From Nageia nagi (taxonomy: Eukaryota; Pinophyta), in NCBI GenBank assembly GCA_050084985.1, contig JBITNC010000002.1, positions 17,112,001-17,176,000 of the forward strand: a stretch of DNA of 64,000 nt, given 5' to 3'. Shown one piece after another: positions 12,120-22,640 of the stretch; the first letter of the stretch is position 1; each line of letters begins with the position of its first letter. The position numbers were made by a program, and so were the translations under genes. The notes under the pieces were generated by a model. The model made no database searches and had not been told where the DNA came from. It was given only the letters and a program-made list of their open reading frames with translations.

Positions 12120-12814
12120 GTGGAAAAGAGTAATATAGATATTCGGTACTTATGAGTCCTCATAGAGTATTGAAGGAACGTGTCATGCACCATTAGTAGG
12201 AAGCGTCCAATGCTGGAAGAGAGGGTGTCCCCCCAACCTTTCTCCCATGATTGGAGTCATTCACAACCATGTCGAAGATCCCAAAGCTCAAGTTCAAGCT
12301 CATGTTACTCAATCTCCTCCAATAAGATATTGGTCCCAACCACCTCCTATTAAGTGTCCTCACATAGGGGGTGCTTCATCGTTCCAAGCTAATATTGGGT
12401 GGATACTCATCCAAAGACTCCAAAAAGAACTATTGGTTGGGAAGATGCAATAGCCTCTCAACCAACTATTGTGCATGTTAAAGTCAACCAAGGAGTTAAT
12501 GCTGATAATGTTATTGATGAGGGGTGGCTTGAGCCAATCACCTCTCGAGGATGGCATTATGACACTATAACTAAAAATTTATTTCTTAAGGATATTCCAT
12601 ATTTGTTAAAGTATGTTGTTTAGATACTTGGTTATGTTTCTTGCTAGAGTTTCTTGGCTTGTGTAAGCCTTTGCAGGACTTATGTTTTCCTAACTATCAA
12701 TGCGACATAGTTAGTTTGATTTTTTTTTATAATTTTGGGGAGCGTTAATTCCTCCCACTTGCCTTGTTTACATGGTTAAGTAAAATAATTGCTTTTTCAT
12801 CCAAAAAAAAAAAA
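12120..12814 (+). other. LINE-1a 3' untranslated region and poly(A) tail
   Basis: Follows the ORF2 stop. It contains short chance frames at 12247-12623 and ends TTTTTCATCC followed by A12 (12803-12814). The terminal TTTTTCAT-(C)-A(n) context recurs at the end of the second L1-type LINE (28064-28083), supporting a shared 3' end. Confidence 0.6.
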
Positions 12815-14960
12815 CTCCTAGGGTAAACTTTTAAAGTATATAATTGACTTAGAAATACCTTTTGAACTAAGATTTGCACTTTATAAATTTTATGAGCAAG
12901 TTTTCACTAAATTGAAAACTAGTCAAGGATGGTTTGAGGAAATTAATTTCAATATTTGAGTTAAACAAGGATGCTTATTATCCCTAACTTTGGTATTTAT
13001 ATAGATCAACTAGAAAAATATCCCAAAGAAGTGAGATGCATTCACGCTAACCTTCCCAACATCTTAATTGTTCTCTTCATGCAAACAATATTATTCTACT
13101 AGCTAAATATTATGATAATCTTATAAAATAATTAAATATCCTTCAAACAGTTTATAATATATTTAATTTAATAATTTATGTAGATAAAAACTAAAATTAT
13201 AGTCATTAAATCTAAAAAGATATTTCACCCTACAATCCTCTTTAGCAATTAACCTTTAGAGGTTATTCACTCTTATCTATCAATATTAATCACAAATTAA
13301 ATTGGAATCTAAGTGTTGAAAAAAGAATTATTGCTAGATGAAAAGTCTTTTATGGACTTGAAATTAAGTGTAAAAATGTGAGACAATGAAATTAAGACAA
13401 AAAGAAAACTTTTATCTCGTAACTCCAATAATACTCTATGATTGTGAAGTTTGAGGTGGAAGCATTTCCCAAAAAATATGGAATAAACTATAACATTTTT
13501 TAAAAAAAAATCATTGTTTATAACATCAAAATTAAAAGTAACACATCATACCCTATTCTTCTCATGGAAACTTATCTACTCTTCCTATTAAAAGTGAAGT
13601 TATAAGATAATATATATTATATAATTATAATCTAATAAAGTTTGATCATCATAAGTTGTCTTGAATCACCAAACAAACTTGCCTAGCTCATAAACATCTT
13701 AAAAGAGATTATATAAAAGACTTAAATAAGTGTCTTGATTTTTGGGGCATACATAATAACATAACTCCTTTAAAATTATAGATTACAAATAAAATAATTC
13801 AAAAAAATTGGAGCAATTATAATATCAAAATAAAAGAAAACTAACCTATTGTAAAAACATCATTAATCCAAAACTCAACATCCATCCTACCAACATAAGA
13901 TTATCAATTTCAAAAATAAGCATATGATAAATTTAGGAACTAATTCATATAATTTATATAATGTAATTGATAGATCAATAATACCTAAAATACCATGAGA
14001 TAAAAGAGTTTGTAAGCTTTGTAACATAAATGCCATAGAAGATGACTAAGTTTCTTCTTTTCTGGTCACATTAAAATGACATTAGACAAACCTATAAGGT
14101 GTGCATGTGTAGGAAAAGTCTGATATGTAATGCAAACTATAGAGTTTTAAAAATCTTAAAAAAAACATCATTCATCCACAACCATCAAAAAATAATTAGA
14201 TCGTATGACATTGAATATGTTACACAAAATATGAAGATTGCTCAAAATAATGTGAACAAACACCAAAAAATGAAAGAATTTTACATAATTAAATATAAGA
14301 AATGATATATTTAATTCAACATGAAGAACTTTTAGAACTATGGAAACATAATCCAAAATAGTTCTATAAAATTAAATTCCTTAGAAAAACTACAATTGAG
14401 CCCCAAATTGATATAAATAGTTGCAACTATTATGTCAAACAGATTCATAATTCTCTTTTAAATTAGGATACTTTACAAAACATAACATTCTCATTTTACC
14501 CAAAAGAACGCTTCCTCTCTAAAAGGACATTAAGAGTGAAATTAAGATGCTATCAAAAAAGAAGACCAAAGACATTGAAGGATATGAAGTAGATATTTTG
14601 AAAATTAGAAGCTTTACACTTGACCCTTAAATCCAAACCCCTTTTCAACACTTCCCTTAAAGAGGGATTCTCTAAATAGTGCATTGTAAGTTCAATAATA
14701 CCTTCCTACAAAACTAGAGACAAGAACAATCCATTTAATTATAAAACTATATGATATGTCATTTACCTACCATAATTTATAATAGTATTCTACAAAAAAA
14801 AATATAATTAGCTTGATGACATCAAATTAAGAGCTGAAGGCTAAACTAATTTTAAAAGCAAACGTTCAACAATTGATCATATCCTCCCTTTTTAAATATC
14901 AAAATAATAAAAAGAAATTTATTTGCTTGCTTTGTAAATTTCAAAAAAAACTTTGATAAT
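12815..14960 (+). pseudogene. LINE-Y copy 1: decayed non-LTR reverse transcriptase
   Basis: Broken frames show PFELRFAL, YEQVFTKLKTSQGWFEEINFN and V-K-Q-G-C-L-L-S-L-T-L at 12855-13010, the RT region around block B (VKQGCPLSPTLFG). I-I-V-I-K-S-K-K follows at about 13195 and S-W-K-L-I-Y near 13560. A possible C-terminal Cys-rich motif (C-K-L-C-N) lies at about 14010-14035. It is one of two tandem copies (offset about 2.15 kb) and begins at the same internal point as copy 2, so both lack endonuclease and N-terminal RT. Very AT-rich, with many stops. The clade is uncertain; it is not the L1-type of 9010-12814. Confidence 0.6.
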
Positions 14961-16260
14961 ATTCTCAAAGGTAAAACTTTTTAAGTCTATGGTTTTTTTA
15001 AAAATACTTTTCAAATTAAGATTTACAATATAAGTTTTATGAGCAAGTTATCACTAAACTCCAAACTGATCAAGGGTGGTCTAAAGAAATTAATTGCAAT
15101 ATTAAAGTTAAACAATGATTTGTGTTATCCTTAACTCTAATTGATATTTACATAAATCAACTAGAAAGATATTTAGAAGAAACTAGATCGAAAGGCACCA
15201 CCCTCCACAACTTCATCATTGTTCTCCTAATTTATGCAAATAATATTATCTTGTTAAATATAATGATAATCTTGTAAAATAATTATATATCCTTCAAACA
15301 TATACAATATATATGGTTTAAAAGTTATAGTAAACAAAACCAAAATAATGATTATTAAATCTCAAAAAATGCGGCACCATATAATCCTTTTTAATAATCC
15401 TATAAAGGTGATTTACTCTTATAAATACTTAGGAATTGATATTAATCATAACTACAATTGAAATTTTAAGTGTGAAAAAAAAAACTTTGCTAGATAAAAA
15501 AGTCTCTTATAGCTTGAAAAACAATTGTAAAAGTATTGATTTTCTCAAACTACTCTAATAATTCTCTATAAACGTTGATATTCTACTACCTTGTAACTTT
15601 AATAATTTTCTATAGCTATGAAGTTTATAGTGGAAACATTTTCAAAGAATAATATTTTAGCAAATTCAAAAATTAATTATTGTTTATAATCTCAAAATTA
15701 AAAATAATGCACTATACTATATCCTTCTCATGGAAGCTTTTCTACACCCAAGAAGCAAAGCTCTAAAATGATATATATTATACAAACATAAACTCATGTT
15801 ATCATAGGCTCCGTGTGATTGCCCAACGAACTTGCCTAACCCATCAACCTCTTAAAAAAGCTCATTAAAAGAAACTTGTGACTTGATTTTTGGAACATTC
15901 ATAATAATATATGAGCCTTAAATAATTTCAAATTACAAATAGAGTACTTAATTTCTTTTGAAACAATAGTAGTATCAAAAATATAAAAAACCTTACTATA
16001 AAAACATCAACTCAAAATTTATACATCCATCCTTTTAATATAAGATTATCAATGTCAAAAATAACCTTATGATTGCAAAATTAAAAACTAATTCACATGA
16101 ATTGCAAGATGGACAATACCTAAAACTCTATGAGATAGTAACATACATAGATGGACAACATATAACATTTTATGTAATAAAAGAATTTGTAAGTTTTGTA
16201 ACCTAAATATTGAGAGATGACACTAAATTTTAGTAAGTTTTGTAATTAGAACTTAATCCA
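14961..16260 (+). pseudogene. LINE-Y copy 2: decayed non-LTR reverse transcriptase
   Basis: A second copy matching copy 1 for more than a kilobase. KLQTDQGWSKEINCNIKVKQ lies at about 15060-15115, then the block with VLLIYANNIILL (15215-15255), where the YADD catalytic pair has become YANN. Shared motifs further down include the SWKLFYT segment near 15730. It ends around 16260 without a clear tail. Both catalytic Asp are replaced and stops are frequent, so it is dead. Confidence 0.6.
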
Positions 16261-17195
16261 TGTAGTTTTAAACCAAGATAACCAATGCAAGGTTGGTGAT
16301 TTTTTTATGAATCTTAAATTTGTTAGAACCAATCATTTAAATACATAAATAACATATTTAAATTTAAATCAATTTTGATATATTCTATGATCAAAAGTTG
16401 AAAGGGTGTTAAAGAACACCATTCAATCATTCAAAATCAGATGAAACATGTTTCCTATTTTCAAATAGGAATACTTTAAAGGATTCATGAGATGGCCTAT
16501 CAATAGGGGCTTCCACCACATCTAAAAACTAACTTCTTTTCCATGTTTCCTATTTTGAACAAATTCATGGAGAAAAGATGCAATCTCAAACAAACATTTG
16601 TATGTTGGTTGAAAGAAGAATACTCTTAAAGTTTGAAATGATGTTGAAGAGAAAGATATATATGTCAAACAAGTGTGTTGATCTCTCATTAAATGAAAAG
16701 ATCAACCATTAAAAGATGCTACATAAAGGCCAAAAGATTTTCTCCAAAAAAACTATAAATATTAAGATGAAACTTTTTTAAGACAAAGCTGCACAAAGTC
16801 CTCCACCTCACTAGGGTCTAAGAAGAATGCTACATGAAAGATAAGATATTCTCCAAAAATCTTTAACAATAATGACAAAAGATTTCAAGAATAAAGATCC
16901 ATGGTATCAAATGGTCTTAATATACTTCATCAACTATCTCGAAATTGTTCAACTCAAAGGCTCATAGGTTAAGATTAATTGACACTTGTACTTTGCAATT
17001 TAACTTTTACTATAAATGAAAATGGTACTTAAATATACGTGTATAATAAATTTAAATTTACATTTATAAACATGAATTTTAAAATTTTTACTAGGTATAA
17101 GTTATCTTCTTTACAATTAAATCATAAAAAACACATCCACTGGTTGGAAATCATTTTAATAAAAACTTCCAAGGAGTCCTAACCGAATAGATTGC
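16260..17195. other. No gene seen; AT-rich spacer
   Basis: No family motifs or sizeable frame on either strand. Short repeated words occur near 16320-16370 and 17040-17090 (ATTTAAATTTA-type) but they do not form convincing terminal repeats. Confidence 0.5.
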
Positions 17196-17960
17196 TTGAC
17201 ACAACGACAATGGTCAATGAGAATCAAGTATTGTGTTAGATGGTTAAGGAAAATGTCGCAAAATAAGCACACAATTAGAGTGAAGACAAAAAGTGAAATT
17301 GCAGTGAAGTATGGTGTTGGATGCTTTATAAAATTGGCGGGAAAACAAACATGCAATTGGAGTGAAGACAAAGAGTGGCATTGCAATCTTATAGAGAACA
17401 CCCTAGCAAAACTCAAGAAGCCTAGATATGTATTACATGGTCATGGAAGTAGACAAGAGAGTGTAGAAAATCAAGGAGGGAAAGCAACTTTCAAAGAAGC
17501 CTTACAAAGACAATATTTAGTAGTTGCCAACATCTATAGCTTGAACCCTGAATGCTAAGAAGGAGATCCATTGGTTGAACAATTAGCAGCCAACTCTTTC
17601 TATAGAGCCCTCTCCCGTTATAGAAATATGCAATGAAGACTTTGAAATGGATGTGGAACAATTTCTATCCAACACAATTATATGTAGGGTTTGGGGAAAG
17701 TACCCAAGCCTTGAATCTCTATGAATTTATCTACAAGCAATTTAATCATTTCTCCATAATGATGCTCCCAAAAAATTTCTTCATTGTTCTTTTTGAACAT
17801 CAAAGGATTGTGATGGAATTTTGAACTTCAAAGGATTGTGATGAAATGCTAAAAAATAGATACAAATGGTTCTTTGACCAAAGAGACATCTTCTCCCAAC
17901 CATGGATGATAGGCTTCAATTTTTTGGGAGCATTGTAAAGAGACATCTTCTCCCAACAAT
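17196..17960 (+). pseudogene. LINE ORF1 remnant with DUF4283-like region
   Basis: A 120-codon open frame (17196-17558) is followed, with frameshifts, by a region resembling DUF4283, the N-terminal domain of L1-type ORF1 nucleic-acid-binding proteins. Cues are CRVWGKYPS-like residues at ~17683-17710, MMLPKNFFIVLFEHQRI (~17760-17812), and WFFDQRDIFSQPWMIGFNF (17868-17925), the typical W-F-F-x-x-x-x-x-F-x-x-x-P-W stretch. The upstream frame has an internal duplication of roughly 80 bp (17265-17305 versus 17344-17385) and no recognised domain. No zinc knuckle or ORF2 follows, so this is an isolated ORF1 fragment. Confidence 0.5.
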
Positions 17961-18199
17961 CTTTAGTAGTTGCCAGCAGTTATCTGTATTCAATATACAA
18001 AAAACTGACCATATGTCCTTACAAAATAAATCATTAGAAATATTGCTGGCTACCAACTCTGTATCTTAGTAGCATTAGCAAATCATTCACTGTAGCAAAC
18101 TGGATATATTTACAAATTGGTTTTAAGCACCGATATAAACGTCCTCTTTCTTACCGTTACCAAAACAAAATAGATCTCTTGAAACATGCAAAGCTCTAA

Positions 18200-19190
18200 A
18201 CGGATTTGCCTAGCTAAATATTATTGTTTGTACTTTATGAAAGTTCAAATTCAATGCCAAAATGTCGCAGATAGTTGTCTGAGACTACTATGATTATACC
18301 ATAAAAATGTCATCAGGGGATTGCATAACTTCACCATTTGATATGCATCTTCATCTTCAAGCCTAGATCTTTGAAAAGGATCCAGCCCCAGCAGAGCCGT
18401 CCCAAATTTCATAATTGTTGAATTCATACATAAACTTATGAAAAGGTTCCTACACATTTAATTTCTCTGCAACATCTGTCCCCAAAAACCTTACTTCAAG
18501 TTAAGGTAGCTAAATTCCTCATTCTGCTGACCTTTTACTTATTTGTTTTTCCACTTTCAATACCAATAACAGAAAACTGTATTTTAACTTCTCAAGAAAT
18601 AAACTTCCTTACATTAATAAAATATTTGCAAATAAAGCACTGTAAGGAAATATTCATGTTTTCTAAAAGAATAAAACTAAATCAAAAAACATCTGAAGAT
18701 ATACAAAGACTCTGTTTTGCTCTGTTTTTCAAGTAGACGACAATGGAACATGAAAACCCAAAAATCTATATATACATATTTCGCAAAATAAGGTTTGTAG
18801 CTAGGGTTTGTAGAGTTGCAAAGGTGCTCAGAAGCCAAGCGTAAGTGATATCATGCAGAGCCACAGAGAAAAATCTCAGGATTCCTCATCATTTAGCTTC
18901 TCATCACAGCACGTCATTACACAATATTACCAGATACCAAAACAATTATATCTAAATCTAAAAACACACATTACCAACACGATTCATCAAGGCATGTATG
19001 CATCATAACACAGGTCGAATCCCAAATCTACCCCGTGAAGGAGAACGGCGACCTAAATTACGACAACGTCATATAGGGTTTGGCAAATTATAGAAACCAT
19101 TACCACCTTAGGCAACAATACTTATAACAATGGCGATTAGGGTTTGACAATTTTGTTAAGGAGTTAGGATTTCTAGGGTTTGATGCGGGA
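18200..19190 (-). other. Possible 5' end of a minus-strand plant gene (UTR or first-intron character)
   Basis: This kilobase is less AT-rich and has no transposon motif. On the plus strand it carries TAGGGTTT words at 18802-18809, 19074-19081, 19138-19145 and 19174-19181, i.e. AAACCCTA telo-box-like motifs on the minus strand, common in 5' regions of plant housekeeping genes. A 68-codon minus frame (18251-18457) reads FGTALLGLDPFQRSRLEDED and is not recognised. No convincing start codon plus exon chain was found, so it may equally be a relic or a non-coding transcript. Confidence 0.25.
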
Positions 19191-19504
19191 AGGTAAAAAA
19201 CGAGGTCAGTTCTATATATGAATAATGTATTTAATTAATAAAGCTTGTAAATATTTATTGTACAATGGGTTTCATTAAATTTTAATTAATTAGGTTCTTA
19301 TTAAATCAAGATTTTTCATAGATTAATTGAATCTTAAAAATGTGATCATGGATTTTTCATAAAGGGTTGTAATTTCTATTACAACAATTTTAAAGTTTGA
19401 TTTTGTTATTGGTATTATTTTAAATATTATGTTTTTTTTTAAGAATTTGCAAATGCATGTAATTAGTTTGAGTGTTTTACTTTAATAGATTATTTTGATG
19501 GAGT

Positions 19505-19690
19505 CGTGAGGCAGTGGTGTAGTGGTAAGGTCTCTAGGTCTCCCTTTGGGAAATCAAGGATTCCAATCCCACAAGCCAAAGAAAGGAAATTATGCCAATG
19601 TGGAGGTGTAATAAAAGTAGTAAAACCTGAGGTGCTAGTAGAGGTTGACCAGGGTTTCTTATGTAGTAAATTATAAGACTCCACATTACA
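19505..19690 (+). repeat. tRNA-derived SINE-like head 1
   Basis: TGGTGTAGTGG at 19515-19525 resembles a Pol III A box (TRGCNNAGTGG). GGATTCCAATCC at 19558-19569 resembles a B box (GGTTCGANTCC) at a tRNA-like spacing of about 33 bp. The surrounding sequence does not fold into a full tRNA by eye. I read this as the head of a decayed SINE rather than a tRNA gene. Confidence 0.45.
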
Positions 19691-19744
19691 CGCATATGGA
19701 CATAGAATCCTTATAACTTTACCCTAAAGTTTGTAGTCCCTAAG

Positions 19745-19830
19745 GGGAAACCATGGCGGCAAAGAGCTTCAAGTTGGTGGGGGGAGCTCACAAGTTTGAA
19801 TCCCCCCAATGGTACTTGTGTGATGCTATG
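19745..19830 (+). repeat. tRNA-derived SINE-like head 2
   Basis: AGTTTGAATCC at 19793-19803 is a close B-box match. TGGCGGCAAAG at 19754-19764 is a weak A box, again about 30 bp upstream. It lies 180 bp downstream of head 1 in the same orientation. No oligo-A or oligo-T tail is evident nearby. Confidence 0.35.
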
Positions 19831-20359
19831 GAGATACAGTTTGATGGTAATTCAATTGTGGTTTAGCAGTAGTTCAATTATGGTTCAAATGTAGTTCTCT
19901 TGTATTATAATCGATTTGTGGGGCTTGGTCAAAACTGTTTAGAAAAAACCCTCATATAAAAAGTCTTGCTTGGGTGGTACAAAATACCCCCTAGTTTACC
20001 TGATACGTGCATATTGCGATCTTATCACGAATCTGAGAGGATTAATGGCTCTAACTGACACCTTGTGATGATCCCAAACCAACGTATCATGCTCAAACGT
20101 GCCTTAGGAGATGGATATTTACCTTTTAACTTCAATCTATCCAATCAAACTCAAAATAGCAAAAATACTCCAACATTTATCAATTAGTTAATAAAAATGC
20201 ATATTCAAACCATAAATATCTCTAAAAACTCAATGCAATACTTAAAGAAGCAAAAAAGATAAATAACAGAATGTTGATAGAAAATATGATTGTATTGATA
20301 GAATAAGAGAATAAGGCAATTACAATATTTTTGACCTAAGGAGCTTGCACCAAGATTAC
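19830..20359. other. No gene seen
   Basis: No domain or terminal repeat recognised. It lies immediately upstream of sequence resembling a copia leader, so it could hold remnants of a lost 5' LTR. No LTR similarity was found. Confidence 0.35.
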
Positions 20360-21064
20360 CTCTAATACGGTTATTTTGGATGGCTCCAAGGCCTCACCAA
20401 TCGTAGCAATAGCAAGGCGAAGTCCACGACTTCCCTACTCCTTATGTGTGGAACCAACAATGTTCCTCTCCCAAACAACTAGAATAAGCTTGAGGCTAGC
20501 CTTCTATCACCTCAAGACCTCAAATGTGTTGGAATGTATAATGCCAAGCTTGAAGGCTCATTTCCAACATCTTGAAGGTCATTCCTACTTCATTGGCGAG
20601 GTAAAATAAATTTTAAGGTATAGCTTCTCTCCTTTATTTTTTTGGATTATTTTTTCAATGATATTAACATATTTTACTATGTGTTAGTTCAATTTTTAAA
20701 AAAAAACTTATATACATGTTATTGCTATGCAATTTTTTTACTAACATTATTTTTGTTAGTTGCAAATTTTGAGTAAATTTTATTAAATGTAGCAATAATG
20801 TGTTATAATATTTTGTTATAACTTAAATTTATAATTTTGTTTACACTAACATTTTGTGTAGAATTGTGAAAAAGAGTTGCAATTTTTTTTTAGTTTTATA
20901 ACATTATTAAAGTTGTTATTGCATATATGTATATTTTTTAAAACATATTTATTTTATGCTAATATTTTATTGGAAAGCTAGTTTTTTTCTAAAACATATA
21001 ATAATATGTTTTTAGAAAAATAAAAGGTAAACATTTATTTTATAAAAAAATATTTGTTTGCTTT
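20360..21064 (+). other. CopA-type leader sequence (5' part), possible
   Basis: CATTGGCGAGGTAAAATAA near 20590, followed by a GGTATA..CTCC..TTTGG stretch and a long TTAG-rich, AT-rich tract, resembles the leader of CopB from about 38890. A short block at 20527 (TGTTGGAATGTATAATGC) resembles the first bases of the CopA LTR at 34794. I infer this is the upstream part of the CopA leader, separated from the rest by the LINE at 21065-28083. Similarity is weak and patchy. Confidence 0.35.
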
Positions 21065-21079
21065 GAACTAGAAAGGATC

Positions 21080-21812
21080 TTCTTGGCTCAACCCTCTGGG
21101 TGAGTTTATGTGAAAGTTGACCTCACTAAGGATCTCCAAGAGGTTATTGATGTGCATATTGGAGAATTGATTCTTCATTAAAGGGTGGTCTATGTCAACC
21201 TCCCGAACACTTGCTATTATTGTCAATCCTCTACTCACAAGATTTGGTACTACCCACTTATGGTGGGAAGATTCAAGGAATGAATCCCATTTGCATCCCC
21301 AACAATTGCAACCCAAATTGCTCCTGCTAGAGGTGGTAATGATGAATGGCAAGTGGTTTCCAACTATTGCAATCATCCACCTCGAGTTCAAGAGCCAACT
21401 ATTGCTCCCCAACAACCTATTTTGGTGGAAGAACCATCGATATCCCTTGCATTTGTTGCAATTATAGGTCTCTCTCAACCCCCTTGATTTTCTAGTAGGT
21501 GGAGGTAGATATTATAGTTATGGTGATGTCTAAACCCTTTAGTTCTTCCATTTGGTTGAGGCCTTCATTTGCCTCTATTATCTCATCTCCTCCTCTGACT
21601 CAAGGAATAGAGGAAAGCTTAAGCTTCAAGTCTTATTGCTCTAGTAACCCTCATAGGGAGGGCTTTGATGGCCATGCAGATAAGAGATGACATATGTTTG
21701 ACGCCCATTGCCAAGTTGCTTTTTCTTAAGGTGGTGTTAATGCTTTTGGAGCCTAGGCTAATTTAGGGGACTCTGATGATAACATGGATATTCAGGTCCA
21801 TGATATCCCTCA
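21080..21812 (+). pseudogene. LINE-1b ORF1 C-terminal remnant with defective CCHC knuckle
   Basis: Encodes the tail of the ORF1 RNA-binding protein. YVNLPNTCYYCQSSTH at 21190-21237 is a CCHC knuckle start (C-x2-C-x4-H); the final Cys expected just before P-L is Tyr (about 21250). A Gln/Pro-rich stretch follows to about 21480, then broken frames to the ORF2 start. The DUF4283 N-terminus expected upstream is absent, so the LINE is 5'-truncated here. Stops at several Gln-like positions show decay. Confidence 0.55.
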
Positions 21813-21814
21813 AT

Positions 21815-22640
21815 GATTTTTTATTCATGGAATGTTAAAGGACTAACAAACCTAGTCTACAAATACATAATTTGCAGTGAGTTATCCAATGCTACTCACT
21901 TGTATGGTAATCTCGACTTTATCTATTTGCAAGAGATTAAAATTATTGACTTCATTATTTAGTGTACTTATTCTTTCCTTTGGTTGAGGGGCCCTTTATT
22001 TCATACCAATCATTCTCTTGAGAGCAGAGGTGTTATCACTTTCATTTCTCCAAGATGGTGGTCAAATGTTGTTTCTTGGGGGGTGGACCCTTCCAACCAA
22101 GCGGTTTGGGTCTTGCTAGACTTGTAGGGTAAGCCTTTTGGCATTATCAATATCTATGCATCTAATGATGCATATGAGTGGTGTACTTTATGGAGGTGGC
22201 TTGCTTTGTCACTCCCCTTTTCCACTTTGGTTCTCTATGGGAACTTCAATATGGTGGAAAATTAGTTAGATAAGAAAATTCAACCCCCCTAATGGAGTGT
22301 GGGAGAAAGAGAGGCCTAGTTTTTCATGAAAAATAAACTAAGTCTCTTTGATTCAAATTTTGGTTTCATTCATTAAGTTTTTCCATAAGCTTAGTGGTTT
22401 ACTTGGTCCAATTTTCATAATGTTGATGCTCAAGTTCTTAAGAGGTTGGATCATGTTATGCTTTCAGAAAGTGACTCCTTTTATTTTACTCATATTTTGC
22501 CTTTGAATCCCTTTGTGATGGTTTTACCTAGTACCACCTTGTTTGATCATTATCCTATCTTGTTTGACATCTTTCAAGATCACACTTCCCATAGAAATTT
22601 CACTTCACAGTTCTATCTTAATGTTTCCTTTCTCTAAAGT
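21815..22640 (+). pseudogene. LINE-1b ORF2 endonuclease domain remnant
   Basis: ORF2 appears to start at ATG 21815. MIFYSWNVKGLTN matches the SWNVRGL start of plant L1 endonucleases. DFIYLQEIKI (about 21918-21947) is the Q-E-T/I-K catalytic region. LVLYGNFNMVEN (22231-22266) is the GDFN motif with Asp to Asn. KRLDHVMLSESDSF (from 22440) precedes LFDHYPILF (22542-22568), the SDH motif with Ser to Phe. The enzyme would nick the genomic target. Altered catalytic residues and in-frame stops make it inactive. Confidence 0.75.

Larger units (their letters stand above)
9010..12814 (+). mobile_element. LINE-1a: 5'-truncated L1-type LINE with poly(A) tail
   Basis: The element lacks ORF1 and nearly all of the endonuclease. 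It begins in the tail of the endonuclease (RLD-x-x-MLSSSDSF-like, ~9023-9060) and runs through RT, the C-terminal zinc motif and a 3' UTR to an A12 tract (12803-12814). 5' truncation plus a terminal poly(A) tail is the signature of target-primed reverse transcription. Upstream is the PPR repeat; downstream an unrelated non-LTR RT copy begins almost directly. A target-site duplication was not resolved by eye. Confidence 0.8.

Noticed and set aside
20376-20609. 77-codon frame starting MDGSKASPIVAIARRSPRLP
   Set aside because: No family resemblance, and its end overlaps leader-like sequence shared with CopB. Most likely a chance frame.
21068-21478. 136-codon minus-strand frame
   Set aside because: Antisense shadow of the LINE-1b ORF1 tail with its zinc knuckle on the plus strand.
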